DNA of 64,000 nucleotides from Dermanyssus gallinae (lineage: Eukaryota; Arthropoda; Arachnida; Mesostigmata; Dermanyssidae), in contig QVRM01005490.1 in NCBI GenBank assembly GCA_003439945.1, positions 248,001-312,000 on the forward strand. The letters are read 5' to 3'. Below the pieces are notes generated by a model that saw nothing but the letters and a program-made list of their open reading frames with translations, did not search any database and was not told where the DNA came from. The stretch's first letter is position 1, and each line of letters opens with the position of its first letter. A program made the translations under genes and the position numbers. Shown in pieces: positions 22,650-32,567 of the stretch.

Positions 22650-23250
22650 GGCATACCGCTATCTTTTCTTAAGAACTGGCCAAATTTTAAGCTGAGCCTC
22701 TGAAAAATCTATCTGTATCTCTCTAAAAAGTCAAGCTGAGCCTCTAAAAAGTCAATCGTGTATGCAACTACTAAAGATGAGGCATGACTGGGCGCTACAC
22801 ATAAACGTCAACAAACATTTCCATTGAACTTACTTTAATCAGAAAGGTGCTTTTGGCAATGTCGATTACAATTTTAGTCAACCAACTAAGAGCGTTTGAG
22901 ATCCACCCACAGCCCTGCGAATGGTTCGCAGAGTTTTTGCGTAACCAAACCTTCTGAGTCAAGTCAGGGGACGCCTTAACCAGCCTGCGTCCAGCACTGT
23001 CTGGCGTACCGCAGGGAGCTGCGACTCTCCGCTTTTGTACCCTATTTTTGTTCAAAATTTAAAACTTTAAAACTTCTTATACCAACTAGTATTAATTATC
23101 TCTTGTACGCAGACGATCTTCAAATTTAAAGTACGCTTGACTCCTCATCAGCGCATACAGCGCAGTCTGCTGAAGACGGTGTCAGCCGGTAGTGCATTGA
23201 CAACGAAATGTAGTTTTCCCATTATACGTGTCTTTATCATGGCAATTCCA
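22650..23250 (+). pseudogene. CR1-like RT relic (copy 1 of 3)
   Basis: The segment aligns with 24955-25470 and 53506-53960. It shows a decayed VPQGxxLSPLL-type box (about 23000-23035: 'tggcgtaccgcagggagctgcgactctcc') and LLYADDLQ-like sequence (about 23100-23125). Stops and frame changes are frequent. It is the most diverged of the three copies. Confidence 0.6.
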
Positions 23251-23779
23251 CTAACGATGACGTAATCTTAAAATTCAATTTTCTTAGACTTGCTGACGGA
23301 CATTCGTTCAAGCAAGATTTGGACCAAAATAAATATTTTCCTAAATTTGTACAGGCTTGACGAGTGATTTGATTGACAAAGCGAACATGGTAGCTGCATG
23401 TATGCACTCACATACGATATGGCCATCGGGGCATTTGAGTTACTTTGCAGCCACAGACGTCAGCAAGACCAATTTGATGGCAAAAATACAACAATTTAAT
23501 TTTGCGAACTCCTCGTAATATTATAATAGTTTCTGCTCCAGCTAAGGTTAAGTGTATTTAAACAAGGTATAATTTCTTCCGGAATGCACCTGTTTTTTTT
23601 TTCAATTGAGAAATACGTTCTCGAACAATTGTGCATTTTGCAAACTTATACCGGGACAGCCACCCTAAAATATATATTTATATCACTCTTATACGAAAAG
23701 TTTTCGCTCCCCCTTTCCCTACAAACAATGTTTTCTTATTGAGCTAAGCCATAATCCTGAATTCGGGGCAAGCTTTTTT

Positions 23780-23780
<1 letters not shown>

Positions 23781-23823
<43 letters not shown>

Positions 23824-23892
23824 AAAAATTGTGGACAAATATGTGAAAGTGATATATATATATATATAGTCACCTTCACATATTTGTCCACA
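23781..23892. repeat. TA array and 23-bp inverted repeat upstream of MKFAF gene
   Basis: A 42-bp TA array (23781-23822) flanked by TTTTTGGATA/TATCCAAAAA is followed by arms 23830-23852 and 23870-23892, reverse complementary except for one base, with 17 bp of TA-rich sequence between them. The other two gene units have only the right arm, so the left arm arose by inverted duplication here. Confidence 0.85.
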
Positions 23893-24010
23893 CTGCCACA
23901 AGACGTGTCCGTGCGCTTGACCACTAAAATCTTCTGTCGCTGACCGCTCAAGCCGTGTTTCTGGCCCAGGATACGGTGGTCATAGGCATGCCCTTTCTCG
24001 CAGCGGCGCG

Positions 24011-24017
24011 TATAAAA
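24011..24017 (+). promoter_or_regulatory. TATA box of MKFAF gene copy 1
   Basis: TATAAAA, 75 bp before the ATG, inside 'cggcgcgtataaaaagcgga', conserved in all three intact units. With initiation about 30 bp downstream, the 5' UTR would be about 45 nt. Confidence 0.8.
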
Positions 24018-24085
24018 AGCGGATAGCTTGGTCTTTCGCTGCAGATCGCTTATTTGTCTAAGTGCGTTAACCAAACGAATTTACC

Positions 24086-24487
24086 ATGAAGTTCGCTTTT
24101 GCAGCTATTGTGGCTAGTGTGGCCTTAGCTGGTCTGGTATCTGCAGGCGGCTATGGCGGTGGATTCGGTGGCGGATACGGAGGCGGCTACGGAGGAGGCT
24201 ACGGAGGCGATCACGGCCACACAATTGTGTCGCACGCGAAGGTGGCGAAGGTCTCGTACGTGAAGACGCCCGTCGTATCGACCCATTACGTGAAAAAGCC
24301 CGTCGTCTCGTACGTCTCCAAGCCGGTCAAGACTGTGTCGTACGTGTCGAAGCCTGTCGTGTCGGTGCATAGCACACCCGTCATTACCCACGTTAGCGGC
24401 GGCGGCGGAGGATTCGGTGGCGGCTACGGAGGAGGTTACGGAGGTGGACACGGAGGAGGTTATGGAGGTGGACACGGATGGTGGTAG
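24086..24487 (+). CDS. Secreted Gly/Tyr-rich structural protein, MKFAF type, copy 1
   Basis: A 133-residue single-exon gene. Residues 1-20 form a signal peptide ending VSA. Residues 21-42 are GGYGGGFGGG-type repeats. The core, about 43-103, begins SHAKVAKVSYVKTPVVS and continues with about 10-residue repeats (HYVKKPVVS, YVSKPVKTVS, YVSKPVVS). Residues 104-133 are again Gly/Tyr/His repeats ending GHGWW. The Gly-loop blocks flanking a beta-prone V/K/S core suggest an extracellular structural protein of cuticle or attachment cement. No enzymatic motif exists. The start is supported by the signal peptide and TATA spacing. The protein is identical to those at 26980 and 56566, with only synonymous differences seen (for example AAA/AAG in the KKP motif). 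Confidence 0.9.
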   Translation: MKFAFAAIVASVALAGLVSAGGYGGGFGGGYGGGYGGGYGGDHGHTIVSHAKVAKVSYVKTPVVSTHYVKKPVVSYVSKPVKTVSYVSKPVVSVHSTPVITHVSGGGGGFGGGYGGGYGGGHGGGYGGGHGWW

Positions 24488-24557
24488 GAACAGGATCCTA
24501 CGGCTAATCCCTGCTAGCTGTAGATTACATATTTCCGCATTGTATACTTGTGTAAAA

Positions 24558-24563
24558 AATAAA
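24558..24563 (+). terminator. Poly(A) signal AATAAA, MKFAF copy 1
   Basis: AATAAA 71 bp after the stop codon, in 'gtgtaaaaaataaacgcctg', conserved in the three gene units. Confidence 0.75.
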
Positions 24564-24690
24564 CGCCTGTGATGTTTGTAGATAAGACAATTATGGACTT
24601 ATTTTATGCATTCAATAGATAGCCATTGGTTAGAGCTGATTTTGATAGCATCTTGTTAAATTAGCTATATTTGGTTAGCTAAGCATCTTG

Positions 24691-24856
24691 GTGATACAAA
24701 TCGCTATTTAACCAGTTAGCTAAAAATACAGTACATATAGACGCATTGCTGATATATTTTCTCGCGTATCTAGGTGATACAAATCGCTATTTAACCAGTT
24801 ATCTAAAAATACAGTACATATAGACGCATTGCTGATATATTTTTTTTCTACAATCT
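24691..24856 (+). repeat. 83-bp tandem duplication in 3' flank
   Basis: 'gtgatacaaatcgctattta' and the following 60 bp occur twice with an 83-bp period (24691 and 24774). The corresponding flanks at about 27593 and 57184 have one copy, so this duplication is private to gene unit 1. Confidence 0.85.
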
Positions 24857-24954
24857 AAGCCTTGTCTGAACTGCAAACGCAACTGACAATTTGCAAGTGT
24901 TAGATCGGATCTAACGACACATCCAAAACAGCGTCTTGCGTTTAAAGCCCTAAC

Positions 24955-25470
24955 CCATCCCGCCGTATTTTATTAAACACTGGCCAGAGTTTTAGCGGGG
25001 CCTCGAAAAAGCCAATCTACGTGTACGCAACTACTAGAAATGAGGTATAACTGGGCGTTATATGTACATAAACGCCAACAAAGGTTTCCAATGAACTTAC
25101 CTTAATCAGAAAAGTGCTTTTGGCATTGTCGACACACAACAAGTCAATAAATTAGCAGCGTTTGAGATCCTCCCGCAGACATGCGAATGGTTTGCAGAAT
25201 TTTTGCGCAACCGAACTGTCCGAGTCAAGTCAGAGGACGCCTTAAGCAGCCCGCATCCGGCACCGTCTAGCGTACCGCAGGAGAGCTGCGTCTCTCCGTT
25301 TTTGTACATTATTTTTGTTCAAGATATGGAACTCTCTATACATGGTGTTAATTATCTCTTGTACGCAGACGATCATCAGAGCATGCAGAACTGCGGTCCG
25401 TTGTAGGCGGTGTCAGCCGGTAGTGGATTGACAACGAAAAGCAGTTCTCTCATCATACGTGTCATTATCA
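24955..25470 (+). pseudogene. CR1-like RT relic (copy 2 of 3)
   Basis: The best-read part, 25203-25406, is FLRNRTVRVKSEDALSS then VPQESCVSPFLYIIFVQDM and NYLLYADDHQ: the RT palm with VPQGS decayed to VPQES and an intact YADD. It ends soon after in stops. The frame upstream (about 25015-25200) is broken. It matches 53506-53960 almost base for base, as part of the large duplication. Confidence 0.7.
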
Positions 25471-25603
25471 TGGCGGTTTCATTACCGATGGCATGTTTTT
25501 AAAATTCACTTTTTTTTAAGTAAATATATTGTTTATAATTGATTTATATAACTTTTTATGTTAGCACTTTGGAGAGAACAATTGTCTCCGCGTGAACGAG
25601 TAG

Positions 25604-26690
25604 TCACGGGTTCTCTAACCCAGGATTAGCCCAGTTCGACAATGTGCCTCGAACAGATGCTGCGTTTCCTCGTTGAATGTCGAGCGACAGCCTCTGACGC
25701 AAAAATTCCGATGCTCTTGAGTCTCCCGTGGAAAGGTTAAGGCATCTACCCACGCGCTGAATCAAATTCAGTGTATGCGGGCCTGGTCCTCCCATTGTTT
25801 CAAACGCCAACGGACAAAAATGGTTGCGGATAACCAACGTCAGAGTATTTTCAACATTTGTTAGCCTCTGCTAACCTGGACGCATGGCCTGCCTGGTCCG
25901 CTCCTGCACCGATCATCGAAGGGGCTAATGAGTCGGTTACAGTTGCGTCCCAGACAAGCGTGCGGCCACGCTCAAAGGGGGTTAGAGTAAGGCCGTCAGG
26001 CCTTTTTCCATCGTATCTGGATAGACCCGGAGGTTCTAGTAGACACGGAAAGCCGGCAGACCTCAGTGCTCAACTAAAAGTGTCATTTAAAGCCGAGTGG
26101 TGTGCTCTTCGGCCTGCGCTTAAGGCGCATGACAAGCCATTATGGACCAACGCGTCCACTAGGTAACCACAACGACATCGGTGAGGAACGACTAAGTCAA
26201 CACCAAGCCGCAGTCCTGTGCTAATGCGCGTCGTCTCGTCATTCAAAAGAGTCAATTCAATTTTTTCAGACTTGTTGACGGACATTCGTTCTGCTCGAGT
26301 TGCTTTTTCGACTCTGCTTTCTATATGCCTTCGGAAACTGCTACCATTCGACGTTTAAGTGACTCTCAGATAAGTAAATTTATTTACGAAATGTACCTCA
26401 TTGCCCCTGGCTCGAAGAATGTCGTATTTTCTTAATCGACTCCCTCGTCGGAACTTAACTGCTACCGTCTTTTGCCAGTTTATGCTGAGCCCCATCTCGT
26501 CCATATAATCAATTATTTGTTCCAGTCCATGTTTTACCCTAAATAGACTCCTACCATAGATTGCAATGTCATCTGCGTACATTAAAGTACTTGCCCACTC
26601 TCGGGTCCATCCCTGTCTCACCCGGACATAATTTTTTATGTCACTCTTATACAAAAAGTGTTCGCTCCCCCTTTCCATTAGCAAACATTA
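25604..26690 (-). pseudogene. LINE relic: RT fragment joined to restriction-like nuclease tail
   Basis: On the minus strand 26684-26355 reads LMYADDIAIYGRSLF, MGLSINWQKT and NEVHFVNKFTYL, an RT palm/thumb with YADD. The stretch 26285-26070 continues TLLNDETTRISTGLRLG then CRCG...HNGLSC, a possible C-x-C...H-x4-C zinc motif. It then gives HSALNDTFSRALRSAGFPCLLEP, followed (in another frame) by RPDGLTLTPF...LVWDATV and, at 25837-25604, ETMGGPGP...QRLSLDIQRGNAASVRGT. CCHC followed by PD...D is the layout of R2-type LINE tails, so a restriction-like endonuclease is inferred. Stops between the pieces show it is dead. The same unit occurs twice in tandem at 54106-56283. Confidence 0.6.
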
Positions 26691-26904
26691 TTTTTAATTG
26701 AGTTTAGCTCTAACCCTGAGTTTGGGGCAAGCTTTTTCGGATATTTATATATATATATATAGTCACCTTCACATATTTGTCCACAACTGCCATAAGACGT
26801 GTCCGTGCGCTTGACCACTAAAATCTTCTGTCGCTGACCGCTCAAGGCGTGTTTCTGGCCCAGGATACGGTGGTCATAGGCATGCCCTTTCTCGCAGCGG
26901 CGCG

Positions 26905-26911
26905 TATAAAA
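26905..26911 (+). promoter_or_regulatory. TATA box of MKFAF gene copy 2
   Basis: TATAAAA 75 bp upstream of the ATG, in the same conserved context as copies 1 and 3. Confidence 0.8.
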
Positions 26912-26979
26912 AGCGGATAGCTTGGTCTTTCGCTGCAGATCGCTTATTTGTCTAAGTGCGTTAACCAAACGAATTTACC

Positions 26980-27381
26980 ATGAAGTTCGCTTTTGCAGCT
27001 ATTGTGGCTAGTGTGGCCTTAGCTGGTCTGGTATCTGCAGGCGGCTATGGCGGTGGATTCGGTGGCGGATACGGAGGCGGCTACGGAGGAGGCTACGGAG
27101 GCGATCACGGCCACACAATTGTGTCGCACGCGAAGGTGGCGAAGGTCTCGTACGTGAAGACGCCCGTCGTATCGACCCATTACGTGAAGAAGCCCGTCGT
27201 CTCGTACGTCTCCAAGCCGGTCAAGACTGTGTCGTACGTGTCGAAGCCTGTCGTGTCGGTGCATAGCACACCCGTCATTACCCACGTTAGCGGCGGCGGC
27301 GGAGGATTCGGTGGCGGCTACGGAGGAGGTTACGGAGGTGGACACGGAGGAGGTTATGGAGGTGGACACGGATGGTGGTAG
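26980..27381 (+). CDS. Secreted Gly/Tyr-rich structural protein, MKFAF type, copy 2
   Basis: The predicted protein is the same 133 residues as at 24086 and 56566: 20-residue signal peptide, Gly/Tyr block, SYVKxPVVS core, Gly/Tyr/His tail ending WW. The gene sits 2.9 kb from copy 1 in the same direction, within a unit of promoter, gene and 3' flank that is nearly identical to it. The 3' UTR lacks the six bases 'tttccg' present in copies 1 and 3. Its intact TATA box and AATAAA suggest it is expressed. This copy belongs to the large block duplicated at 53.5-64 kb, where its counterpart is 56566. Confidence 0.9.
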   Translation: MKFAFAAIVASVALAGLVSAGGYGGGFGGGYGGGYGGGYGGDHGHTIVSHAKVAKVSYVKTPVVSTHYVKKPVVSYVSKPVKTVSYVSKPVVSVHSTPVITHVSGGGGGFGGGYGGGYGGGHGGGYGGGHGWW

Positions 27382-27448
27382 GAACAGGATCCTACGGCTA
27401 ATCCCTGCTAGCTGTAGATTACATATTGCATTGTATACTTGTGTAAAA

Positions 27449-27454
27449 AATAAA
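27449..27454 (+). terminator. Poly(A) signal AATAAA, MKFAF copy 2
   Basis: AATAAA 68 bp after the stop, in the conserved 'gtaaaaaataaacgcctgtg' context. Confidence 0.75.
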
Positions 27455-27839
27455 CGCCTGTGATGTTTGTAGATAAGACAATTTTGGACTTATTTTATGC
27501 ATTCAATAGATAGCCATTGGTTAGAGCTGATTTTGATAGCATCTTGTTAAATTAGCTATGTTTGGTTAGATAAGCAAAAACTCGCGTATCTAGGTGATAC
27601 AAATCGCTATTTAACCAGTTAGCTAAACATACAGTACATATAGACGCAATGCTGATATATTTTCTTTCTACAATCTAAACCTTGTCTGAACTGCAAAGGC
27701 AACTGAGAACTTGCCAGTGTTAGATCGAATCCAACGACACATCCAAAACAGCGTCGTAAACGTTGCGTGACCCAATTTTGTTAAGTTTACTTACCCAGTA
27801 TCTAGATACCACGTTAGTTTAATTGTAATTATTGACATT

Positions 27840-28120
27840 TTTCGGTATCGCAGTCCTGTGCTAAATAAGTTTGTCTGCTACAGCACAGTTCAAAGCAAAA
27901 TTATACAAAGCACTAATCGAAACCCATATTAGATATGCAACAGTCGCGTTTGGTAGAATCTTTTATACTGTACAACCGTTGGTGGTCTGGCAGAAAAGTC
28001 GGTACAACAAATTACCAATGTTAGTGCCAAAACATGTGCAGCTCCACCTATGCGCACATTCCACGTGGTTATTTTTTGTCGACTTAAATCCCCTTCTGTA
28101 CTTGTACTCTTTCTTCTGAA
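27840..28120 (+). pseudogene. LINE ORF2 thumb-region fragment
   Basis: The frame 27871-28119 reads AQFKAKLYKALIETHIRYA then TVAFGR and PLVVWQKSRYNKL. This resembles the post-RT 'LYKALVxPHLxYA...xxLQxxQxKALR' region of CR1/L2-type LINEs. It then runs into unrelated sequence. The same fragment, with small differences, is at 57450-57705. It lies 3' of the MKFAF gene in both blocks. Confidence 0.55.
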
Positions 28121-28248
28121 AAAAACAGCAACTTGGTGTGAGATTAAAAAAAGAAGCAGGTCAATTATACATTTAACAACATGAAGACAATATACCATAA
28201 TTAATTGAGAACATACACAAACAGAAGCAGTACACCGAGTAGTGACGA

Positions 28249-28258
28249 ACTACTTTAT
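28249..28258. other. Empty target site of the 57.8-kb LINE insertion
   Basis: 'actactttat' here corresponds to the 10-bp duplication 'actattttat' bordering the LINE at 57846-61708. Sequence left of it matches that ending at 57845, and sequence right of it matches that from 61719. This block therefore keeps the pre-insertion state. Confidence 0.9.
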
Positions 28259-28779
28259 AAAACTATTAAACAAATTTATAATTGTGGCTTTCTGAAGCAT
28301 ATCTAAGTAGACACCCGCCACGGACTTGTGTTTACATACAAAGTATTTCATATTGTAATGACGTTTGGACGTATCAAAGCTAAACCGTTAATAGAAATTA
28401 GCCAAACTTCATGTTTGAGTCACGCTTATTAAATAAAAACTCACCTCCGGGAGTGCATCGGGTGTAGTGGTCTCCGTCTGAGATTGGTGATTTGTGTGAC
28501 TTGTGTCTTGCCTTGTGTCGTGTTGAGCATGGGGCGAATCTTCTGTCGTGCCTGTACCTGTCAAACAGTAGCTCTGCACTCTCCGACGGATCTAGTCATC
28601 ACTAGTCATCATTAGTCAGCTACTTGCTGTGTGTGTCACTGGCCGCATCTAGTGGCCAACAAAATAAGTTGTCAGGAGGATATGATATTCCTCGACATGA
28701 ACAATGCTTAACGGGAAGATGGTGGTCAAGAAGAGGGGAAGAGCCGGCTTGAGTTGACTTCATCGAAAGAAGAGTCAGC

Positions 28780-29735
28780 TGGTGGAAATGAAACAAAGTA
28801 ATCTGCATTGAAACCGATAGTCCTGGATGAAGTTTTTGTGGATGTGCCGTCCCGAGAAAATGATGTTGTAACAAACTACAATGCTGAAACCGACTGTTCT
28901 CATGAGACTGAATATGCATATTCGGTAAACGATGATTGGAAGGGTTGGTGGTCTCCAAAAACACTTCTCCGAAAGCTGAAAGACCAAATCGGCGCTATCC
29001 GATCTAAGTCGTTCAGTCAGCCTAAACGCCTCTTTCGTGCAGTTATTGCGTGAAGAGGTGTCAAATCTGTTGACGGGGTAAGTGTTTCAACAAGCGGAAT
29101 AAACAGAGTGATAGATGCTTTTCTGACGGAGACATTCTGTCTGCCCTCAAGGATGTTGATGTCGTCTCAGCGAAAAAGAAGAACATTCTTAGGAGATCAG
29201 GATCCACCGCCACGTCGATCCCTGATAGGGTCATGTTCTAGTTTAATAGGGTTCAACCGACTGACGTGTTCCTTGCTTTCAGGTCTCGTAAAATCACTAT
29301 GCATGCTGAAACGCCAGTCTCAAGTTACAAGTGCTTGAGGCTAGGCCACATTGCAAATTATTGCGAACGAAGTAACATGCAAAAAGGTGTGGACAAGCTG
29401 GTCGCCTGGCTCAAAACTGCAAAAACCAGGCAAAATGTGTAAACCGTAGAGGCCCCCACGTGTCGTCTTTGCTGTCCTACCCCATCCGACTATGCGAAAT
29501 AGTCGGAAAGAGAAACGCAAAGACTTGATGGAGTGTCGCTTGTTGCGGTCCGACCGGTCGGATCAGAACATCCTGAGGCAACACAAATTAACGTAATTGA
29601 CTCGCCGCAGCCGGCTACCGCACCCAACTCCTCATCCGCTGCGAATTTTGAGCCTGGATCATCCACGTCTGCGCCACCCATCTATGCTGCCGTAGTCGTT
29701 TGCAATACATTAAATGGCAAGTTACCTTGTTATTG
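28780..29735 (+). pseudogene. Gag-like LINE ORF1 relic with zinc knuckles (copy 1)
   Basis: Around 29310-29360 the + strand reads SYKCLRLGHIANYC, a CCHC knuckle whose first Cys is Ser here. In another frame (29380-29450) it reads RCGQAGRLAQNCKNQAKCVN followed by RRGPHVSS, that is a second knuckle and the usual 'CxxCxGPHxxxxxxCP' tail. Such serial knuckles typify ORF1 of I/R1/LOA-type LINEs, where they bind RNA. The upstream frame (28804-29053) may be its N-terminal region, but it carries no motif I know. Stops break it repeatedly. The partner copy is 62250-63197. Confidence 0.6.
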
Positions 29736-30349
29736 ACCAAAAATCATTATAAGACATTATTATATAATTAAGACTTGACTAGTGACCGTGCAGCAATTGA
29801 AAAGTGCTGATCATGTTCCTTAACTTTTTATTAGGTATTAGACATGTAAAAAATGAGTGTTTAAAATCATCGACAAAGCGGTTCATTTAAGGCGGTCGCA
29901 GAAGCATGGCTAAACGCATTTATCTGTACCACACTGGGTACCCTGATGAATCTATTAGTCTCAACGTCTATGCGACTTCCCTAAAAAACAACTGTAGCCG
30001 CTACTTCTAAATTCATCGGGATTTAAAGAATCTTACACTGAACTTAAATGGGCGTTCTTCAACAGAGGATTTTAGCAGCATAATACTAGCCGGATCTAAC
30101 AGATCAACGAAAAACAGCGACTTTACACACGGACAAAGTCGATCACACGGTGGTTATTGTTACCATTTGTTACCTTTAGAACGGTATTTTAGACGGCCAA
30201 ACTCCGCATGACTGTTATCTAATATTAAGATTCTATAGACAACTGAACGAAGATGTGTGGCGTGACCCCGCTGATCTTCAGCCGCCTATCATCATAGCGA
30301 GGCAGATTATTCAAGACTAATCACATACGACCTTCCGTACTGTACACGA

Positions 30350-30356
30350 TATAAAC
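30350..30356 (+). promoter_or_regulatory. TATA box of MNCFS gene
   Basis: TATAAAC in 'acacgatataaacgcac', 73 bp before the chosen ATG. The spacing argues for the start at 30423. An in-frame upstream ATG at 30363 lies too close to the TATA box to be in the mRNA. Confidence 0.7.
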
Positions 30357-30422
30357 GCACAAATGGTCCACTATAGACAGATCGCGTTTTGCCTTTGGTC
30401 GATCACTAGAACAAGCAACAAG

Positions 30423-30824
30423 ATGAACTGCTTCAGCGTTATCGTCGCCGCTGCCTGTGTTCTAATTGGCACGGCATATGCTGGTGATCTTGGCTATGGA
30501 GGCTTCGGAGGCGGTTATGGAGGTTTCGGTGGTGGCTACGGACATGGCGGAGACCACGCCATCATCTCGCATGCGAAGGTCGCGAAGGTGTCGTACGTGA
30601 AGGCGCCAGTTGTGTCGACGCATCTTGTGAAGCAGCCCGTCGTTTCCTACGTAGCCAAGCCTGTAAAGTCGGTGTCGTTCGTGGCGAAGCCCGTTGTCTC
30701 GCTGCACAGCGTTCCCGTTATTTCTCATGGCTTCGGAGGCGGCTATGGAGGTGGCTATGGAGGCGGCTACGGAGGTGGCTACGGAGGTGGCTACGGAGGT
30801 GGCTACGGACACGGAGGCTGGTGA
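30423..30824 (+). CDS. Secreted glycine-rich structural protein, MNCFS type
   Basis: A 133-residue, single-exon gene. The signal peptide MNCFSVIVAAACVLIGTAYA is followed by GDLGYGGFGGGYGGFGGG, then DHAIISHAKVAKVSYVKAP and repeats of VVSTHLVKQP, VVSYVAKPVK and SVSFVAKP. The C-terminal third is (GGGY)n ending HGGW. It is closely related to the proteins at 11285-11668 and 46057-46551, but on the + strand. The longer frame starting at 30363 is rejected because the TATA box sits at 30350 and only the 30423 start gives a clean signal peptide. A structural extracellular role is inferred from composition. Confidence 0.88.
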   Translation: MNCFSVIVAAACVLIGTAYAGDLGYGGFGGGYGGFGGGYGHGGDHAIISHAKVAKVSYVKAPVVSTHLVKQPVVSYVAKPVKSVSFVAKPVVSLHSVPVISHGFGGGYGGGYGGGYGGGYGGGYGGGYGHGGW

Positions 30825-31006
30825 TAGACAGGCCAAATTTCCTCATCCTCCGGCCAGCGGAGATCTGTATATTTTGCACAATACACGTACGCAATATTTG
30901 AGTCTAACGGCGCACGTTTACGAGATACATAACGCGGCCTGAGCGTGCTGGACAACTCCATTCTATAAGAATGTGGGGCCATGGCACCTCCTACTCATCA
31001 ATCAGA

Positions 31007-31012
31007 AATAAA
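31007..31012 (+). terminator. Poly(A) signal AATAAA, MNCFS gene
   Basis: AATAAA 182 bp after the stop, in 'ctcatcaatcagaaataaac', a context shared with the 3' end of the 11-kb paralogue. Confidence 0.6.
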
Positions 31013-32560
31013 CCTAGTCTTTATATACTAATTTTCGAGTTTGTGTTAATGGTGGATTAAATTAAACCGTCGATATATTTATCGACTAATTCAAGACTTA
31101 GTTTTGTGTTTCTTATCAGTGGTACCGGATAAGGTGAACATATAGGTTAAGCGTACAATATGTTATTAGGTAATGAGTGTATTTTTGTAGATAGCAAACC
31201 ACCGGTTTTAAGCACGCCATTAAAGGTATTACAACAATGAAAATCTAAAATAATTGATAAAACATTCGGAGAGAGCGGAATAACATTAAAATTCTAGATG
31301 CATACAACCAGGACGGTCAGCCTCGTACCGGGTCTTCAAACACAGGATTTTTTTTTAAATGCACATTGTGTCTCTCGGTGAGACCACCTCACCATTGGCC
31401 CACAAGGTTGCAGCTAACAAAATCATAGGCTTTCCCAATTCTGTTGCTCTTGCTTGCAATGCTAAAACTAGCGCAGCTCACCGTTTGTCACCAGCGGTAG
31501 CCAAGTCCTTGATGTAAAAGACTGCAATGTTTTTGACAACTGCAGCAAAGCACTGCATAGAATCTGTGCTTTCTAATACTTGACAACAGTACCGATACCG
31601 CAAATCGTGTCTCGCAAAGCAAACACCCGCAAATATATAACAGACTTGCGCCCAGCACCGCTCGTTGACCAGATAGACGGAATCCTGAAAATGTATAGTA
31701 AGAATAGCTTACCACAAAGTAACAAGAAGAATATGCTCTACCAGTTAAAGGGCATGTTTAGCGCAAAGTTTTATATGCCATTGTGCAACTTGATCATGCT
31801 GTAGGTTGGGTGTAGAATTAAACTGTTAAGGGGTTTACATAAAGCATACATGGGAGCTTTAGTTGTAGCAAACTATAGGAGTCGGTATTAGCAACAAATT
31901 CGTGCATACAGAATGTGTGATTGATTAAAACAACGCTTTGCACACAATAGAAGTGGATTTTTGTGAACCGCCGCCTTGCGAATTGGTGTGAGTTCTGCAT
32001 CAGACCGCGCTAGGAGTATCACGTTTTAGCTTCGCCACTCGCTCACCCATTGACTGCTCTGGCAAGATGAACATGTGGCTTTAATAAATTATAAAGTGCT
32101 CATATGGAACGAGCTCAAATTTAAAAATTGCTTTCCTAATTCGGCTACTCTGAGGTAGAGGTGTAGAAGTGAATCTTATCTCACCTTCGTTGCTTGTGTT
32201 TAAACAGAATTTTCACATCTAGGATCGTAACCTGTGTGAGAGTTGCACAACCCATTACGCGCTCAAAATACTTGACACAATCAGCACCCAATTCAAGCCG
32301 TACTTTCTCGAAACAATCTCTAAAATTGTCAGCAAACCTAGCATTTCGCTATCTAAAGGTACTTTTACATATTACATATTTTTTATTTATTCACCATAAT
32401 ATTGGTAGCAGTATACATCTAATGTTATGCAAAGTCTACACTGATCCTATATAGTGTGTACGAGATTGAAGTAACGTTGTGTCTATTTCGGTACACACAA
32501 GTATATGGTATTTATCAATATCACAAATTCCACAAAATCTACACACACAACCATCGACCT
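31013..32560. other. Intergenic, nothing recognised
   Basis: AT-rich with scattered short frames. No repeat ends, transposon motifs or conserved gene pieces were recognised. Confidence 0.5.
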
Positions 32561-32567
32561 CAAAACA

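Larger units (their letters stand above)
23670..24938 (+). repeat. Duplicated gene unit 1 (MKFAF gene with flanks)
   Basis: About 1.27 kb including promoter, gene and 3' flank recur at about 26635-27757 and 56225-57345. The homology starts near 'cactcttataca/cgaaaag' and runs past the AATAAA to 'aaaacagcgtc'. This copy stands outside the 25.0-30.5 / 53.5-64 kb duplication, so it is an additional, separately inserted unit. Confidence 0.8.
25012..30540 (+). repeat. Large segmental duplication, block A copy 1
   Basis: Colinear and same-strand with 53506-64000. It contains the CR1-like relic, RT/nuclease relic, MKFAF gene, LINE fragment, Gag-like relic and MNCFS gene in the same order. Removing the 3,873-bp LINE plus target duplication and the 1,089-bp tandem copy from the second block gives about the same length. 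The right edge is unknown because the window ends. Confidence 0.9.

Noticed and set aside
24125..24475. Minus-strand open frame (Ser/Thr/Ala/Val-rich) over the MKFAF gene, repeated at 27019 and 56605
   Set aside because: It is the antisense shadow of Gly/Tyr codons in a biased sequence and has no start context or promoter of its own.
24086..24487. Silk (spidroin-like) gene
   Set aside because: It lacks poly-Ala or spidroin terminal domains. The short length and V/K/S core fit cuticle or cement-type glycine-rich proteins better.
25858..26166. Plus-strand 102-codon frame, repeated at 54351 and 55440
   Set aside because: Shadow of the minus-strand nuclease-tail relic, which carries the recognisable motifs.
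30363..30422. Upstream in-frame ATG giving a 153-residue version of the MNCFS protein
   Set aside because: It lies 13 bp from the TATA box, so it should not be in the mRNA. The signal peptide starts at 30423.
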